From NCBI GenBank assembly GCA_964484465.1, contig CAZAFL010000008.1, forward strand, positions 1 to 64,000: a DNA stretch of 64,000 bases, read 5' to 3'. This DNA is from CAZAFL01 sp964484465. Lineage in GTDB: Bacteria; Bacteroidota; Ignavibacteria; UBA10030; SZUA-254. The notes under the pieces were generated by a model. The model worked only from the letters and a program-made list of their open reading frames with translations. It made no database searches and had not been told where the DNA came from. Positions 52,351 to 61,950 of the stretch are shown piece by piece; within the stretch, counting starts at the first letter, position 1; the number at the start of each line of letters is the position of its first letter. The translations under genes were made by a program, and so were the position numbers.

Positions 52351-53523
52351 ATGATGAGGATCGTAACGCTCAAAAAGAATGAGGACCGAAGAATCCGTGA
52401 GGGTCATCTCTGGGCGTTCAGCAACGAGATTCACGAAGTCAAAGGAAATCCTCAGGCAGGAGACCTCGTTGAACTGCGAAGTCATGCCGGAGCATTTCTC
52501 GGCGTCGGGATGTATCATCCCCATTCGCTTATTGCGGTACGGATTCTGACCCGCCGGGAGGAAGAAATTGATTTCCAGTTTTTCCGCAAACGCATTGAAG
52601 CTGCTCACGCTCTTCGAAAAAAAATCTATCCGGATTCAGATACCTTTCGGCTTGTGCACGGTGAGAGCGACTTCCTCCCCGGGTTAATAATAGATAAATA
52701 TAATCAATTCCTTTCCGTACAAACATTTTCCTTCGGCATGGACAGACGTCTGACACTGATCTGCGATGTTCTCGAATCATTGTTCCAGCCGAAAGGGATT
52801 ATTGAGCGAGACGAAATACAGGCCCGATCACTCGAACAATTAGAACAGAAGAAGGGAATACTGCGGGGGAAAATAGAACCTCTCACTATCTCGGAAAATG
52901 GCATCAAATATTCTATTGAACTTTTGGAAGGACAAAAGACGGGGTTTTTTCTCGACCAGCGTGAAAACCGAAAAGCAATCCGCCGTTATGGGAAGGGCGT
53001 AAACATGCTCGATTGTTTTTGCAATGATGGTGGTTTCTCGCTGAACGCCGCATTTGCGGAAGCTGCAAACGTCACAGCGGTGGACGTATCAGAATCTTCA
53101 ATTCATCATGCTGTACGGAACGCGTCGCTCAACTCGCTTTCATCAAACACAAATTTCCTCGTGGCTGACGCATTTGACTTCCTCCATCAATGTATGGAAA
53201 AAAATATCACATTCGACCTCGTGAACCTCGACCCTCCTTCATTTACAAAAAGCAGGAAGACGGTTTTTAAAGCCGCCAGAGGCTACAAAGAACTTCACGA
53301 TTGTGCTTTCCGGCTTCTCACACACGGGGGAATTCTCGCAACAGCATCCTGTTCGCACCATATCACAGAGGAAAAATTTTACAGCATTGTTAACGAATCT
53401 GCCAGAGCAGCGGGGAGAACGATCAAGCTGCTGGAACGGCACGGGGCTGCGCCCGACCACCCAGTCCTTCTGTCAATGCCGGAAACCGCATACCTGAAAT
53501 TTGGAATATTTCAGGTAGAATAA
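52351..53523 (+). CDS. RlmI-like class I rRNA methyltransferase with PUA domain
   Basis: 390 residues. An N-terminal PUA domain (about 1-75, HLWAFSNEI) and central RNA-binding region precede the SAM fold with motif I LDCFCNDGGFSLNAAF, then AVDVSESS and catalytic-region LDPPSFTKS. This matches the RlmI/YccW family, which makes 5-methylcytidine in 23S rRNA; the exact target base here is unverified. ATG 52351 or 52354 are both possible. In one operon with the DUF885 gene, two bases apart. Confidence 0.93.
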   Translation: MMRIVTLKKNEDRRIREGHLWAFSNEIHEVKGNPQAGDLVELRSHAGAFLGVGMYHPHSLIAVRILTRREEEIDFQFFRKRIEAAHALRKKIYPDSDTFRLVHGESDFLPGLIIDKYNQFLSVQTFSFGMDRRLTLICDVLESLFQPKGIIERDEIQARSLEQLEQKKGILRGKIEPLTISENGIKYSIELLEGQKTGFFLDQRENRKAIRRYGKGVNMLDCFCNDGGFSLNAAFAEAANVTAVDVSESSIHHAVRNASLNSLSSNTNFLVADAFDFLHQCMEKNITFDLVNLDPPSFTKSRKTVFKAARGYKELHDCAFRLLTHGGILATASCSHHITEEKFYSIVNESARAAGRTIKLLERHGAAPDHPVLLSMPETAYLKFGIFQVE

Positions 53524-53676
53524 CGGTTCTTCGTGCCTTAGGTTCTTGGGGGGGCATTCTTTTTTTAGATTGATATCCGGCACATTGTGTGAACTCGACC
53601 GTTGATTTTATTCTCCCCAGGAATTATATTACAAATGTCAGCGTTGTTGTTATTAAGGTTCGACCTTATATCGTTC

Positions 53677-54381
53677 ATGAAATTCTGTCTATATATAATT
53701 CTTATCCTCTCCTGCTTCATCGGACCGCATCTGCTCGGGCAGACTCCCTCAGCTGCTTCCGCAAAAGACAGTGCGATGGTGTTTGGCGACATTGAAAAAA
53801 CCTCAGCATCTCAGCCATCCTCGAATAAGTTAACAAGCTCGTGGGGCATCGACTTGCTAATTTCAACCAACGGTTTTGGCGCCGGGACATTCTACCGGCA
53901 TGAGTACAGCGATGATTTTTCAGGATACATCGACTTTTCGATTTCGGAATCAAAAGATGATAATGAAGTTGAATACATTGATTATTATGGAAACACCTAT
54001 ACACCGGGGAAGTTGAACCGCTTTCTCGTTCTGCCTCTTTTCGTGGGAATTGAAAAGCGGATGTTTCAGGATGATATCACAGATAATTTTCGCCCGTTTA
54101 TCGACGGCGCTGTCGGCCCCACCATGATTTACATTTTCCCCTACAACGAAGATTATTTCTCGGCGCTCGGAAAAGGTCATCCGAAGTACACGATGGGAGG
54201 ATATCTCGGCGTCGGAGCCTATTTTGGTTCCGAACGCTCGAACATTCTTGGAATGAACATCCGGTATTATTTTGTTCCGTATCCGGGAGGACTTGAAAGC
54301 ATGGTGCAGGGGTCGACAATCCTGACAAAAAATCAATTTGGCGGACTTGTTATCTCATTGAGCTTCGGTACAGCCCTGTAA
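53677..54381 (+). CDS. Putative outer-membrane beta-barrel protein
   Basis: 234 residues from ATG 53677, which gives a clean signal peptide (FCLYIILILSCFIGPHLLG); ATG 53635 and TTG 53602 are also possible, and none has a good ribosome site. The rest alternates hydrophobic and polar residues with aromatic belts (GIDLLISTNGFGAGTFY, YTMGGYLGVGAYFG), ending in GGLVISLSFGTAL, a beta-strand C-terminus as in outer-membrane proteins. Function unknown; convergent with uvrA. Confidence 0.78.
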   Translation: MKFCLYIILILSCFIGPHLLGQTPSAASAKDSAMVFGDIEKTSASQPSSNKLTSSWGIDLLISTNGFGAGTFYRHEYSDDFSGYIDFSISESKDDNEVEYIDYYGNTYTPGKLNRFLVLPLFVGIEKRMFQDDITDNFRPFIDGAVGPTMIYIFPYNEDYFSALGKGHPKYTMGGYLGVGAYFGSERSNILGMNIRYYFVPYPGGLESMVQGSTILTKNQFGGLVISLSFGTAL

Positions 54382-54414
54382 TTTCGCAGCCCTGTTCTTC
54401 GTAAAGAGTAAACT

Positions 54415-57270
54415 TCAAGACAGATATGTTCTGAGAAATTTCCCTGTGTAAGACTGCTTCACACTCGCAATCGTTTCAGGCGTTCCCACAGCAACAATAT
54501 TACCTCCTTTCTCGCCGGCCTCCGGCCCCAAATCGATAACCCAATCGGCACACTTTATCACGTCCATGTTATGTTCAATGACGAGTATAGAGTTCCCCCC
54601 CTCAATCAAAGCATTGAAACATTTCAGCAGCTTAACAATATCATCGAAATGGAGTCCGGTCGTGGGTTCATCGAATATGAACAGCGTGTGTTTCCCTTCC
54701 TGCTGGTCCGCAAGATGAGAAGCCAGTTTCACACGTTGTGCTTCTCCTCCCGACAATGTGGTCGCAGATTGGCCCAGGCGGACGTATCCCATACCGACAT
54801 CGTCTAATACTTGCAGGCGTTTTGCAGCGCGTCTGCCGCTCGCGTGTCCTCCAAAAAATTTCACGGCTTCAGTGACGGTCATGTTCAGTATGTCGTCAAC
54901 ATTTTTGTCACGGTAACGAATTTCCAATACTTCCTTTTTAAAGCGCTTTCCCTTGCAGATCTCGCATGTCAGCTCAAGATCTGCGAGAAACTGCATTTCA
55001 ATTGTCTGGACGCCGCTCCCTTCGCACGTTTCGCATCGTCCTCCCGGAACATTAAAAGAAAAGTATCCCGGCTTGTAACCATGTATCTTTGCTGCTTGTG
55101 TCTGAGAGAGCAGGTCCCTGATGAGGTCAAACGCTTTGATATACGTTACCGGGTTTGAACGCGAGGTTCTGCCGAGCGGGGATTGGTCGACAAGCGCAAC
55201 CGCTTCGATATTTTCCGCTCCTTCAATAGCACGGTGGGCACCAATCTTCTCGCCATAATCCCCCTTAATCTTTTTCAAACCCGCGTAGAGAACTTCATGT
55301 ACAAGGGTACTTTTGCCTGAACCACTGACGCCGGTGACCGCAACGAATTCATTCAGGGGGATAATGACGTCGATGGATTTGAGATTATGTTCCGCTGCAC
55401 CCCGAACGATAATGGATTTTTGTTTTCCTTTTCTTCTGACGTCGGGAACGGGGATAGTCTGATTCCCGCTAAGATATTTCCCCGTTAGAGATGCGGACTC
55501 TCTTTTCAAATCGTCGATATTTCCGCAAAACATAATCTCGCCTCCACGCTCACCCGCACGAGGGCCCAAATCAACGATCACGTCCGCCGCGTTCATCATT
55601 TCAGCATCATGTTCAACGACAAGCACCGTGTTACCGACATCGCGAAGCTGTTTGAGGATCGAAATTAACTTGTTGTTATCCCGCGGGTGCAGGCCGATAC
55701 TCGGCTCGTCGAGTACATACACTGACCCGACAAGCGACGAACCGAGAGACGTTGCGAGGTTGATGCGTTGCGTTTCCCCGCCCGAGAGCGTGTTCGACAG
55801 TCGGCCGAGCGTCAGGTACCCGATACCGACATCCACAAGATACGTTAGCCGTCGTCGAAGTTCTTCCAATATTCTTCCGGCGACCTGCATATCAAACTTC
55901 GATAGATTCAATGACTGAAAGAAACGATTCGCTTCTTCAATGGTCATTTCCACAATATCGGTGATTGTTTTCCCCCCGACATGGATATACAGCGCTTCCG
56001 GGCGTAGGCGTGAACCGCCGCATGCGTCGCATTCGGTATAGCCCCGGTAGCGGCTGAGAAAAACTCTGTAATGAATTTTGTACGATTTACGCTCGATAAA
56101 TTTAAAGAACTCATAAATCCCCTCATATCCATCGTACCCATTAATGATGAGGTCGGTCTCTCGTTTCGTTAATTCATTAAAAGGAATATCGATACGGAGT
56201 TGCGCATCATAAGCAATACGCAACAGGTCGCGTAAATGATCCTTCCATTTGGGAAATGTCCACGGCTGAATGGCACCGTCCCTGATGCTCAGGTCCTTAT
56301 TCGGAACAACCAGGTCGATGTCGATCCCGACTGACCTGCCAAACCCCTGACATTTCGGACATGCCCCAAAAGGATTATTGAATGAAAAGAGCCTCGGGTC
56401 AGGCTCTTCATAACGAATCTTACAATTCGAACAGGCAAACTGCTGGTTAAAGAAAAGTTGTTTTCCGGTCTCAGTGAATTGCACGATCGCATGCCCATCT
56501 CCCATCTTGAATGCCGTCTCAATCGAATCCGCGAGCCGGGAATGCTCACCCCCCGATTGAAACACTAACCGGTCGACAAGCACAAAGATATTCTGTTTCT
56601 TTGTTTTAGGACTGATGGTGCGCTCATTGAGGTCGACAATCTCATCCTTTATAACGAGGCGAAAGAATCCCTGTTTTTTAAGATTTGTTATTTCCTGCTG
56701 GACTGTTGCAGTACCATGGTTCTGCAGAGGAAACATGACATATAGTTTAGCTTTGTTTCCCTTACCGCATTCCTGTTCCAGTTTTTCGGTCGCCGTCCTG
56801 ACAGAATCACGTTGTACAAGCTCGCCGCAGTTATAACAGATCGTCTTCCCTATGCGTGCGAAAAGGAGTCTCAGGTAATCATACAATTCTGTCGTCGTTC
56901 CGACTGTCGACCGTGGGTTTCGTGCAGTCGTCTTTTGTTCGATGGCAATCGCAGGACCGATCCCCTGAATGAAATCAACATCCGGTTTATCCATCCGTTC
57001 AAGAAACTGACGCGCATACGCCGAGAGACTTTCAACAAACCTTCGTTGACCCTCTGCGTAAATCGTATCGAACGCCAGGCTTGATTTCCCAGAGCCACTC
57101 ACTCCGGTAAAGACAATGAGTTTTTTCCGTGGTAATTCGATAGAGACGTTTTTAAGATTATGGACTCTCGCTCCCCGGATGATAATACTGGATAACGCCG
57201 TGGGAATACTCCTATCAACGACTGCCTCGGTCGTCCGATTATTTTCCGTCGTGATTTTCTTTCTGCCCAT
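54415..57270 (-). CDS. uvrA: Excinuclease ABC subunit A
   Basis: DNA damage recognition ATPase of nucleotide excision repair. 951 residues. Two ABC modules: Walker A GVSGSGKSSL (near residue 57) and GVSGSGKSTL (near 640), signatures LSGGETQRINLA and LSGGEAQRVKLA, and Walker B VLDEPSIGLH and IFDEPTTGLH. Zinc-binding Cys sets occur in CYNCGEL, CSNC/CPKC and CETC/CEIC. Length and order are standard. The message from the upstream barrel gene ends at a hairpin. Confidence 0.97.
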   Translation of the reverse strand: MGRKKITTENNRTTEAVVDRSIPTALSSIIIRGARVHNLKNVSIELPRKKLIVFTGVSGSGKSSLAFDTIYAEGQRRFVESLSAYARQFLERMDKPDVDFIQGIGPAIAIEQKTTARNPRSTVGTTTELYDYLRLLFARIGKTICYNCGELVQRDSVRTATEKLEQECGKGNKAKLYVMFPLQNHGTATVQQEITNLKKQGFFRLVIKDEIVDLNERTISPKTKKQNIFVLVDRLVFQSGGEHSRLADSIETAFKMGDGHAIVQFTETGKQLFFNQQFACSNCKIRYEEPDPRLFSFNNPFGACPKCQGFGRSVGIDIDLVVPNKDLSIRDGAIQPWTFPKWKDHLRDLLRIAYDAQLRIDIPFNELTKRETDLIINGYDGYEGIYEFFKFIERKSYKIHYRVFLSRYRGYTECDACGGSRLRPEALYIHVGGKTITDIVEMTIEEANRFFQSLNLSKFDMQVAGRILEELRRRLTYLVDVGIGYLTLGRLSNTLSGGETQRINLATSLGSSLVGSVYVLDEPSIGLHPRDNNKLISILKQLRDVGNTVLVVEHDAEMMNAADVIVDLGPRAGERGGEIMFCGNIDDLKRESASLTGKYLSGNQTIPVPDVRRKGKQKSIIVRGAAEHNLKSIDVIIPLNEFVAVTGVSGSGKSTLVHEVLYAGLKKIKGDYGEKIGAHRAIEGAENIEAVALVDQSPLGRTSRSNPVTYIKAFDLIRDLLSQTQAAKIHGYKPGYFSFNVPGGRCETCEGSGVQTIEMQFLADLELTCEICKGKRFKKEVLEIRYRDKNVDDILNMTVTEAVKFFGGHASGRRAAKRLQVLDDVGMGYVRLGQSATTLSGGEAQRVKLASHLADQQEGKHTLFIFDEPTTGLHFDDIVKLLKCFNALIEGGNSILVIEHNMDVIKCADWVIDLGPEAGEKGGNIVAVGTPETIASVKQSYTGKFLRTYLS

Positions 57271-57294
57271 TGTGGTTTACTTCCTGAAACAACA

Positions 57295-57316
57295 AGGGCT
57301 ATCTTGCGATAGCCCT
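57295..57316 (-). terminator. Hairpin between beta-barrel gene and uvrA
   Basis: AGGGCTATC pairs perfectly with GATAGCCCT around TTGC; on the minus strand it is followed by TTGTTGTTT. It is 27 bases after the stop of the gene at 57343. Confidence 0.75.
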
Positions 57317-57342
57317 CGACAAGATCCCGAATTCTCTCCCTG

Positions 57343-57897
57343 CTATATGATACCGAACATAAGTGACATGGTTGCCGCTATCTGGGAAACGGTTTCCTCA
57401 TTGGGGTCTTTTCCCGCGACATTCAATAACTGGTATTTAACGGATGCATCGATATCCCCGAATGCAGGAACAGAAAATAACACACCTGCGCCAAACCCTG
57501 CGCCGACACGTGAACGTGACTGCGCATTCGCGGCAGTCGTGCTCAAGGAATTAAACGAAACATCGGCAACAAAATAAGGCTTGACAATAAGGGATGGAAT
57601 CGGATACTCAAGCCCGGCACTCGCCATCCATATAACATCAGACTCACTACCGATTTTCATCGCAAGTCTGTTATAGGTGACTGCACCTTCAAGATTCAAC
57701 GGCATAAAGCCGTGCAGGCGCAATTTCGCACCTGCCTGATAACCAGTGTTATCATTATTGCTCAGGGTTCCCACAGGCATTGCAACTCCACCTCCTATGC
57801 CAAGGTCAAGATTCAAAGGAGACCCCACACCGGGAGCCTGCGCTCGGGCTGTACCTGACAACATCACTCCAAGTATTACTAAGATGGTTTTCTTCAT
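57343..57897 (-). CDS. Small outer-membrane beta-barrel protein
   Basis: 184 residues. The signal peptide (MKKTILVILGVMLSGTARA) ends with an AQA-like site. The rest shows alternating strands with Gly/aromatic turns (LDLGIGGGVAMPVG, SAGLEYPIPSLIVKPYF), as in 8-stranded OmpA/OmpX-type barrels, and a final LMFGII. No specific family recognised. Single gene between uvrA and the carB genes. Confidence 0.85.
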   Translation of the reverse strand: MKKTILVILGVMLSGTARAQAPGVGSPLNLDLGIGGGVAMPVGTLSNNDNTGYQAGAKLRLHGFMPLNLEGAVTYNRLAMKIGSESDVIWMASAGLEYPIPSLIVKPYFVADVSFNSLSTTAANAQSRSRVGAGFGAGVLFSVPAFGDIDASVKYQLLNVAGKDPNEETVSQIAATMSLMFGII

Positions 57898-57979
57898 AGC
57901 TCATTCAATCTCAATTAATTCATTCAAACATACGTTATGCTCGGATACTTAATACCAGTGTACTTCATATCAACATCCT

Positions 57980-59773
57980 TCATTCTCTTATTAACGGACG
58001 ATGATATTCCTGAATACTTCTCACGGAAGATTTGCGCTGACGCATCCACTCAATACCCTTAACCACTGCGCCCGCCGCAGAGATCGTCGTGATGATGAGA
58101 AGCTTCGCTTCAAGAGCAGCACTGCCTATCGCAAGTTCGTCGAATCGGGACGTCTCGCCAAGGGGCGTATTAATCACCAGATGAATATCGCCATTTTTCA
58201 TGAAATCCACAACGTTAGGCCTTCCTTCATTTACCTTATAGACGGATGTATTAACAATGTCGTGTCTGGTAAGAAATGCGGATGTTCCTCCCGTTGCAAA
58301 AACCCTGAAACCCAGCTGCTGGAAACCTTTCACCACTTCTACTGTCCTAAAGTTCTTATCACCGTTATTGACGCTGATAAATACGCCTCCTTCGGACGGC
58401 AGACTTCCCCCTGCTCCTAAAAATGCTTTTGCAATGGCTTCACCAAAGGTATCGGAGATTGACATCACTTCTCCCGTAGAACGCATTTCAGGGCCGAGAA
58501 AGACTTTTGCTTTTGGAAATTTACCGAAAGGAAACACCGGCTCTTTGACAGCAATGTGTTCCGGCTGGGGGTTTAGCGGAACTCCTAATTCCTGCAATGT
58601 TCGCCCTACCATAACTTTCGCCGCTATTTTCGCGAGCGGAATTCCGATTGCTTTACTGATAAACGGTACCGTACGTGATGCACGCGGATTCACTTCGAGA
58701 ACGTAAACCATTCCATTCTTTTCCGCACATTGAACATTGATGAGCCCCCGCACATTCAAGGCGAACGCAAGTTTGCGGGTGAAGTCCTTCAGCTGCTCGA
58801 TAATCTGAACGCTTTCAGCGTACGGCATCAACACGCAAGAGCTGTCGCCAGAATGTATTCCCGCTTCTTCTATGTGCTGGAGCACGCCTCCAATAAGGAC
58901 ATCCTTCCCGTCGCATACCGCATCGACGTCAAACTCTTTTGCATCTTCGAGAAACTTATCGATGAGAATCGGATGGTCGGGCGAGACTCTTACAGCCATC
59001 TGCATATATTCCTCAAGCCTCTCGCGGTGGTATACAATCTCCATCGCTCTGCCGCCGAGGACGTATGACGGACGCACTAATACAGGATAACCGATTGAAG
59101 AGGCGACGACAACCGCTTCTGCTACAGACGTTGCACTTCCATCTTTAGGATGCGGAATGTGAAGTTTCTTGAGAAGGTCTCCAAACCGTTTTCTGTCTTC
59201 AGCGACATCGATATCCTCCGGCGTTGTTCCCAGAATGCGGACGCCGTTCTGCTCGAGTGCTTTTGCGAGCTTAAGTGGTGTTTGTCCACCAAAACTGACG
59301 ATGACCCCCTCCGGCCTTTCCGCCTCGCAGATATCCAGAACATTTTCCAGTGTGAGCGGCTCAAAATATAATTTATCCGTTTGGTCATAATCCGTTGAGA
59401 CAGTTTCCGGGTTACAATTGATCATGATTGTCTCATAGCCCTCTTCCTTCAGAGCAAACACACCATGGACGCAGCAATAATCAAACTCGATGCCCTGTCC
59501 TATCCGATTCGGTCCCCCGCCGAGGATGATAACCTTTTTACGGGAGCTCTGTCGGGATTCACTTTCCGTTTCATACGTCGAGTAATGGTACGGCGTCTGC
59601 GCTTCAAACTCCGCCGCGCACGTGTCCACAGTTTTAAACACAGGCTCTACGCCAAGGTCCGAGCGCAGCCGGCGCACCGACAGCTCGTCTGTTTTCCACA
59701 GATGTGCAAGCTGACGGTCAGAGAAGCCGTACTGTTTCGCTTTGAGGAGTATGTCTTTAGAAACGCGCTTCAT
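57980..59773 (-). CDS. carB: Carbamoyl-phosphate synthase large subunit, C-terminal part (split carB)
   Basis: 597 residues covering the end of the oligomerisation domain, the second (carbamate) ATP-grasp half and the MGS allosteric domain. It begins KQYGFSDRQLAHLW, equivalent to the middle of one-piece CarB. Motifs GGGPNRIGQGIEFDYCC, FGGQTPLKLA, PSYVLGGRAMEIV and EVNPRASRTVPF are intact. It follows the N-terminal part, with a Spy/CpxP-like gene between. Both parts add up to about the size of E. coli CarB, so function is expected as a two-chain enzyme. CarA is not in the window. Confidence 0.95.
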   Translation of the reverse strand: MKRVSKDILLKAKQYGFSDRQLAHLWKTDELSVRRLRSDLGVEPVFKTVDTCAAEFEAQTPYHYSTYETESESRQSSRKKVIILGGGPNRIGQGIEFDYCCVHGVFALKEEGYETIMINCNPETVSTDYDQTDKLYFEPLTLENVLDICEAERPEGVIVSFGGQTPLKLAKALEQNGVRILGTTPEDIDVAEDRKRFGDLLKKLHIPHPKDGSATSVAEAVVVASSIGYPVLVRPSYVLGGRAMEIVYHRERLEEYMQMAVRVSPDHPILIDKFLEDAKEFDVDAVCDGKDVLIGGVLQHIEEAGIHSGDSSCVLMPYAESVQIIEQLKDFTRKLAFALNVRGLINVQCAEKNGMVYVLEVNPRASRTVPFISKAIGIPLAKIAAKVMVGRTLQELGVPLNPQPEHIAVKEPVFPFGKFPKAKVFLGPEMRSTGEVMSISDTFGEAIAKAFLGAGGSLPSEGGVFISVNNGDKNFRTVEVVKGFQQLGFRVFATGGTSAFLTRHDIVNTSVYKVNEGRPNVVDFMKNGDIHLVINTPLGETSRFDELAIGSAALEAKLLIITTISAAGAVVKGIEWMRQRKSSVRSIQEYHRPLIRE

Positions 59774-59797
59774 AGAACATGAAATTTTTTACCACTG

Positions 59798-60262
59798 TTA
59801 CTTTTTCCCCGCTTTGTTCAATTTCATATATATCTCTACCTGTTTGTCGCTCAAAATACCTCGCATCTTCAGATGTGCTGCGAGGTGGACAGCGCGAAGC
59901 CGTCCCCGAAGTCTGCCGATTTGTTCGGCATCTTCACGTACAGACCGTTCGGTTACTAAATTTTCAGAAAATGCCCTGTTGAGTTCTTCCTCCAGACTAA
60001 TAATACGAACCGCAAGTTCCTTTGCCCGGGTTGACATTTCATTATAAATTTGCTTTACCGACTTTTTTTGCGCTTCGGAAAGCTGAAGCTTGTCTGCAAG
60101 GTCGAGCACATGTTTCGGTCCCGGGTAGCCGTTCATCTCCGCATACGAAGCCTGTCCCATCCCCTCAGCATTGAGCAATGCATCTTTATCTGCAGGAATC
60201 TGCCCATATCCAATCGAGTAACACCACATCAATAGCAGAACGACCACTTTACCATATCTCAT
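59798..60262 (-). CDS. Spy/CpxP-like periplasmic protein
   Basis: 154 residues from ATG 60262 (the frame extends to 60280, not needed for the signal). The signal peptide (VVVLLLMWCYSIGYGQ) precedes a helical domain with LTxxQ-like LSEAQKKSVKQIYNEM, typical of Spy/CpxP and heavy-metal-resistance (CnrR-like) proteins; an LSDKQVEIYMKL motif closes the domain. These act as periplasmic chaperones or metal sensors. Its place between two halves of carB is unrelated to its predicted location, an oddity. Confidence 0.82.
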   Translation of the reverse strand: MRYGKVVVLLLMWCYSIGYGQIPADKDALLNAEGMGQASYAEMNGYPGPKHVLDLADKLQLSEAQKKSVKQIYNEMSTRAKELAVRIISLEEELNRAFSENLVTERSVREDAEQIGRLRGRLRAVHLAAHLKMRGILSDKQVEIYMKLNKAGKK

Positions 60263-60310
60263 ATAAGCACCTGCTATCAAGTATATAATTGTGAAATAAT
60301 TATTGCAGAT

Positions 60311-61783
60311 TTAAACTACATATTCCTGCAACTGATTTTCAGCTTCGACTATTTGAAGAATATTATAAAGGAACCACCTGTCGATTTTGGTGATGTCACA
60401 CAATTCGTCAACGGTCATGCCGAGCTGGAATGCATGCCGTAAGTAAAACACATTACCGGCTTTAGGAGTTCTAAGCCTGTTTTTCAGTTGTCCGCGCAGT
60501 TCAATTCTTTGATCTTCCCCTAAATTCTCGATTACGACCTCATCCTTCCCATCTGCACCCAGTCCGTATCTTCCGGTTTCTAACGAACGAAGAGCTTTTT
60601 GTAGCGCCTCTTTAAATGTCCGGCCGAACGCCATTGCTTCGCCGACAGACTTCATCTGAACACCGAGCGTATCGTCGACACCCTTGAATTTTTCAAAATC
60701 CCAGCGGGGAATTTTCACAACACAATAATCGATTGTCGGTTCGAATGATGCGGGCGTCTTCTTTGTGATATCGTTCGGAATCTCGTCGAGCGTGTAACCG
60801 ATAGCGAGCTTCGCGGCAATCTTCGCTATCGGGAATCCAGTTGCCTTCGATGCAAGCGCGGAAGAACGTGAGACACGCGGGTTCATTTCAATAACAAACA
60901 TTCTCCCATCGGAAGGATTGACGGCGAACTGAATGTTCGAGCCACCAGTCTCGACGCCTATCGCCCGGATAATTTTCTTCGCAGCGTCCCTCATGTATTG
61001 ATATTCTTTATCCGTTAAGGTCTGCGCTGGAGCGACAGTTATAGAATCGCCGGTATGAACGCCCATCGGGTCGACATTTTCAATGGAACAAATAATGACC
61101 ACATTATCTTTCAGATCCCGCATCACCTCGAGCTCGAATTCTTTCCAGCCAATCACCGATTCTTCGATGAGTGTCTCATGAACCGGACTCGCGGTGAGCG
61201 CATGCTCGACTTTCGTCCGAAACTCCTCCATATTGTACGCAGTCCCGCCGCCGGTACCTCCGAGTGTAAACGAGGGGCGGATAATAATGGGAAAACCAAT
61301 TGCTTCTGCAAATGTTATTGCTTCACCGACAGCGCGGACAAATTTCCCATGAGGTGTTTTGAGCCCTGCTTCATGGATCGTCTTTTGGAATAATTCCCTG
61401 TCTTCTGCTTTCCTGATGGCATCGAGCTTTGCGCCGATAAGCTCAACTCCGTATTTTTCAAGCACACCATTTTCCGAAAGGGCAACCGCGATATTGAGTG
61501 CGGTTTGACCGCCCATTGTCGGCAGCAATGCATCCGGTCGCTCTCGTTCGATAATCTGTTCTACAAAATATGGAGTGATCGGTTCAATATATGTCCGGTC
61601 AGCAAACTCGGGGTCGGTCATGATTGTTGCAGGATTGCTGTTGATGAGAATGATGCGGTAGCCTTCCCGGCGGAGAACATTGCACGCCTGCGTGCCGGAA
61701 TAATCAAATTCACAGGCCTGACCGATGACAATCGGTCCGGCACCTATCACGAGAATTGAGCGGAGGTCTGTACGCCTGGGCAT
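60311..61783 (-). CDS. carB: Carbamoyl-phosphate synthase large subunit, N-terminal part (split carB)
   Basis: 490 residues: the first (carboxyphosphate) ATP-grasp half plus the start of the oligomerisation domain. Motifs are GAGPIVIGQACEFDYSG, TMGGQTALN, PSFTLGGTGGG and EMNPRVSRSSALASKATG. It ends with DITKIDRWFLYNILQI, which in one-piece enzymes continues into the second half; here it stops and is completed by the gene at 57980. It makes carbamoyl phosphate from glutamine, bicarbonate and ATP together with CarA. It has its own promoter. Confidence 0.95.
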   Translation of the reverse strand: MPRRTDLRSILVIGAGPIVIGQACEFDYSGTQACNVLRREGYRIILINSNPATIMTDPEFADRTYIEPITPYFVEQIIERERPDALLPTMGGQTALNIAVALSENGVLEKYGVELIGAKLDAIRKAEDRELFQKTIHEAGLKTPHGKFVRAVGEAITFAEAIGFPIIIRPSFTLGGTGGGTAYNMEEFRTKVEHALTASPVHETLIEESVIGWKEFELEVMRDLKDNVVIICSIENVDPMGVHTGDSITVAPAQTLTDKEYQYMRDAAKKIIRAIGVETGGSNIQFAVNPSDGRMFVIEMNPRVSRSSALASKATGFPIAKIAAKLAIGYTLDEIPNDITKKTPASFEPTIDYCVVKIPRWDFEKFKGVDDTLGVQMKSVGEAMAFGRTFKEALQKALRSLETGRYGLGADGKDEVVIENLGEDQRIELRGQLKNRLRTPKAGNVFYLRHAFQLGMTVDELCDITKIDRWFLYNILQIVEAENQLQEYVV

Positions 61784-61801
61784 TGTGTTCGAGGTTTGTC
61801 A

Positions 61802-61830
61802 AAGATAGAAAAATTTCATGAGAGTTGCCA
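61802..61830 (-). promoter_or_regulatory. Putative promoter of split carB
   Basis: TGGCAA, 17 bases, TATCTT followed by TG on the minus strand, about 20 bases before the carB start. TATCTTTG also fits the Bacteroidota -7 box TAnnTTTG. Confidence 0.5.
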
Positions 61831-61857
61831 CACGCAGGAATGGGTTCTGCTTGTCAG

Positions 61858-61886
61858 TTGATAGTTTAGAGCATTATTGATACATT
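61858..61886 (+). promoter_or_regulatory. Putative promoter of the Rieske oxygenase
   Basis: TTGATA, 17 bases, TACATT. It lies divergently from the carB promoter, about 65 bases before the start of the oxygenase. Confidence 0.55.
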
Positions 61887-61950
61887 CCTGCCATGAGTTT
61901 TCGTGATAAGTCTTTGACACTCTCTCTCCTGCAGTAAGAAAAGGAATTCG

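Noticed and set aside
58001..58706. Frames antisense to carB C-terminal part
   Set aside because: Opposite-strand shadows of a gene with intact ATP-grasp motifs.
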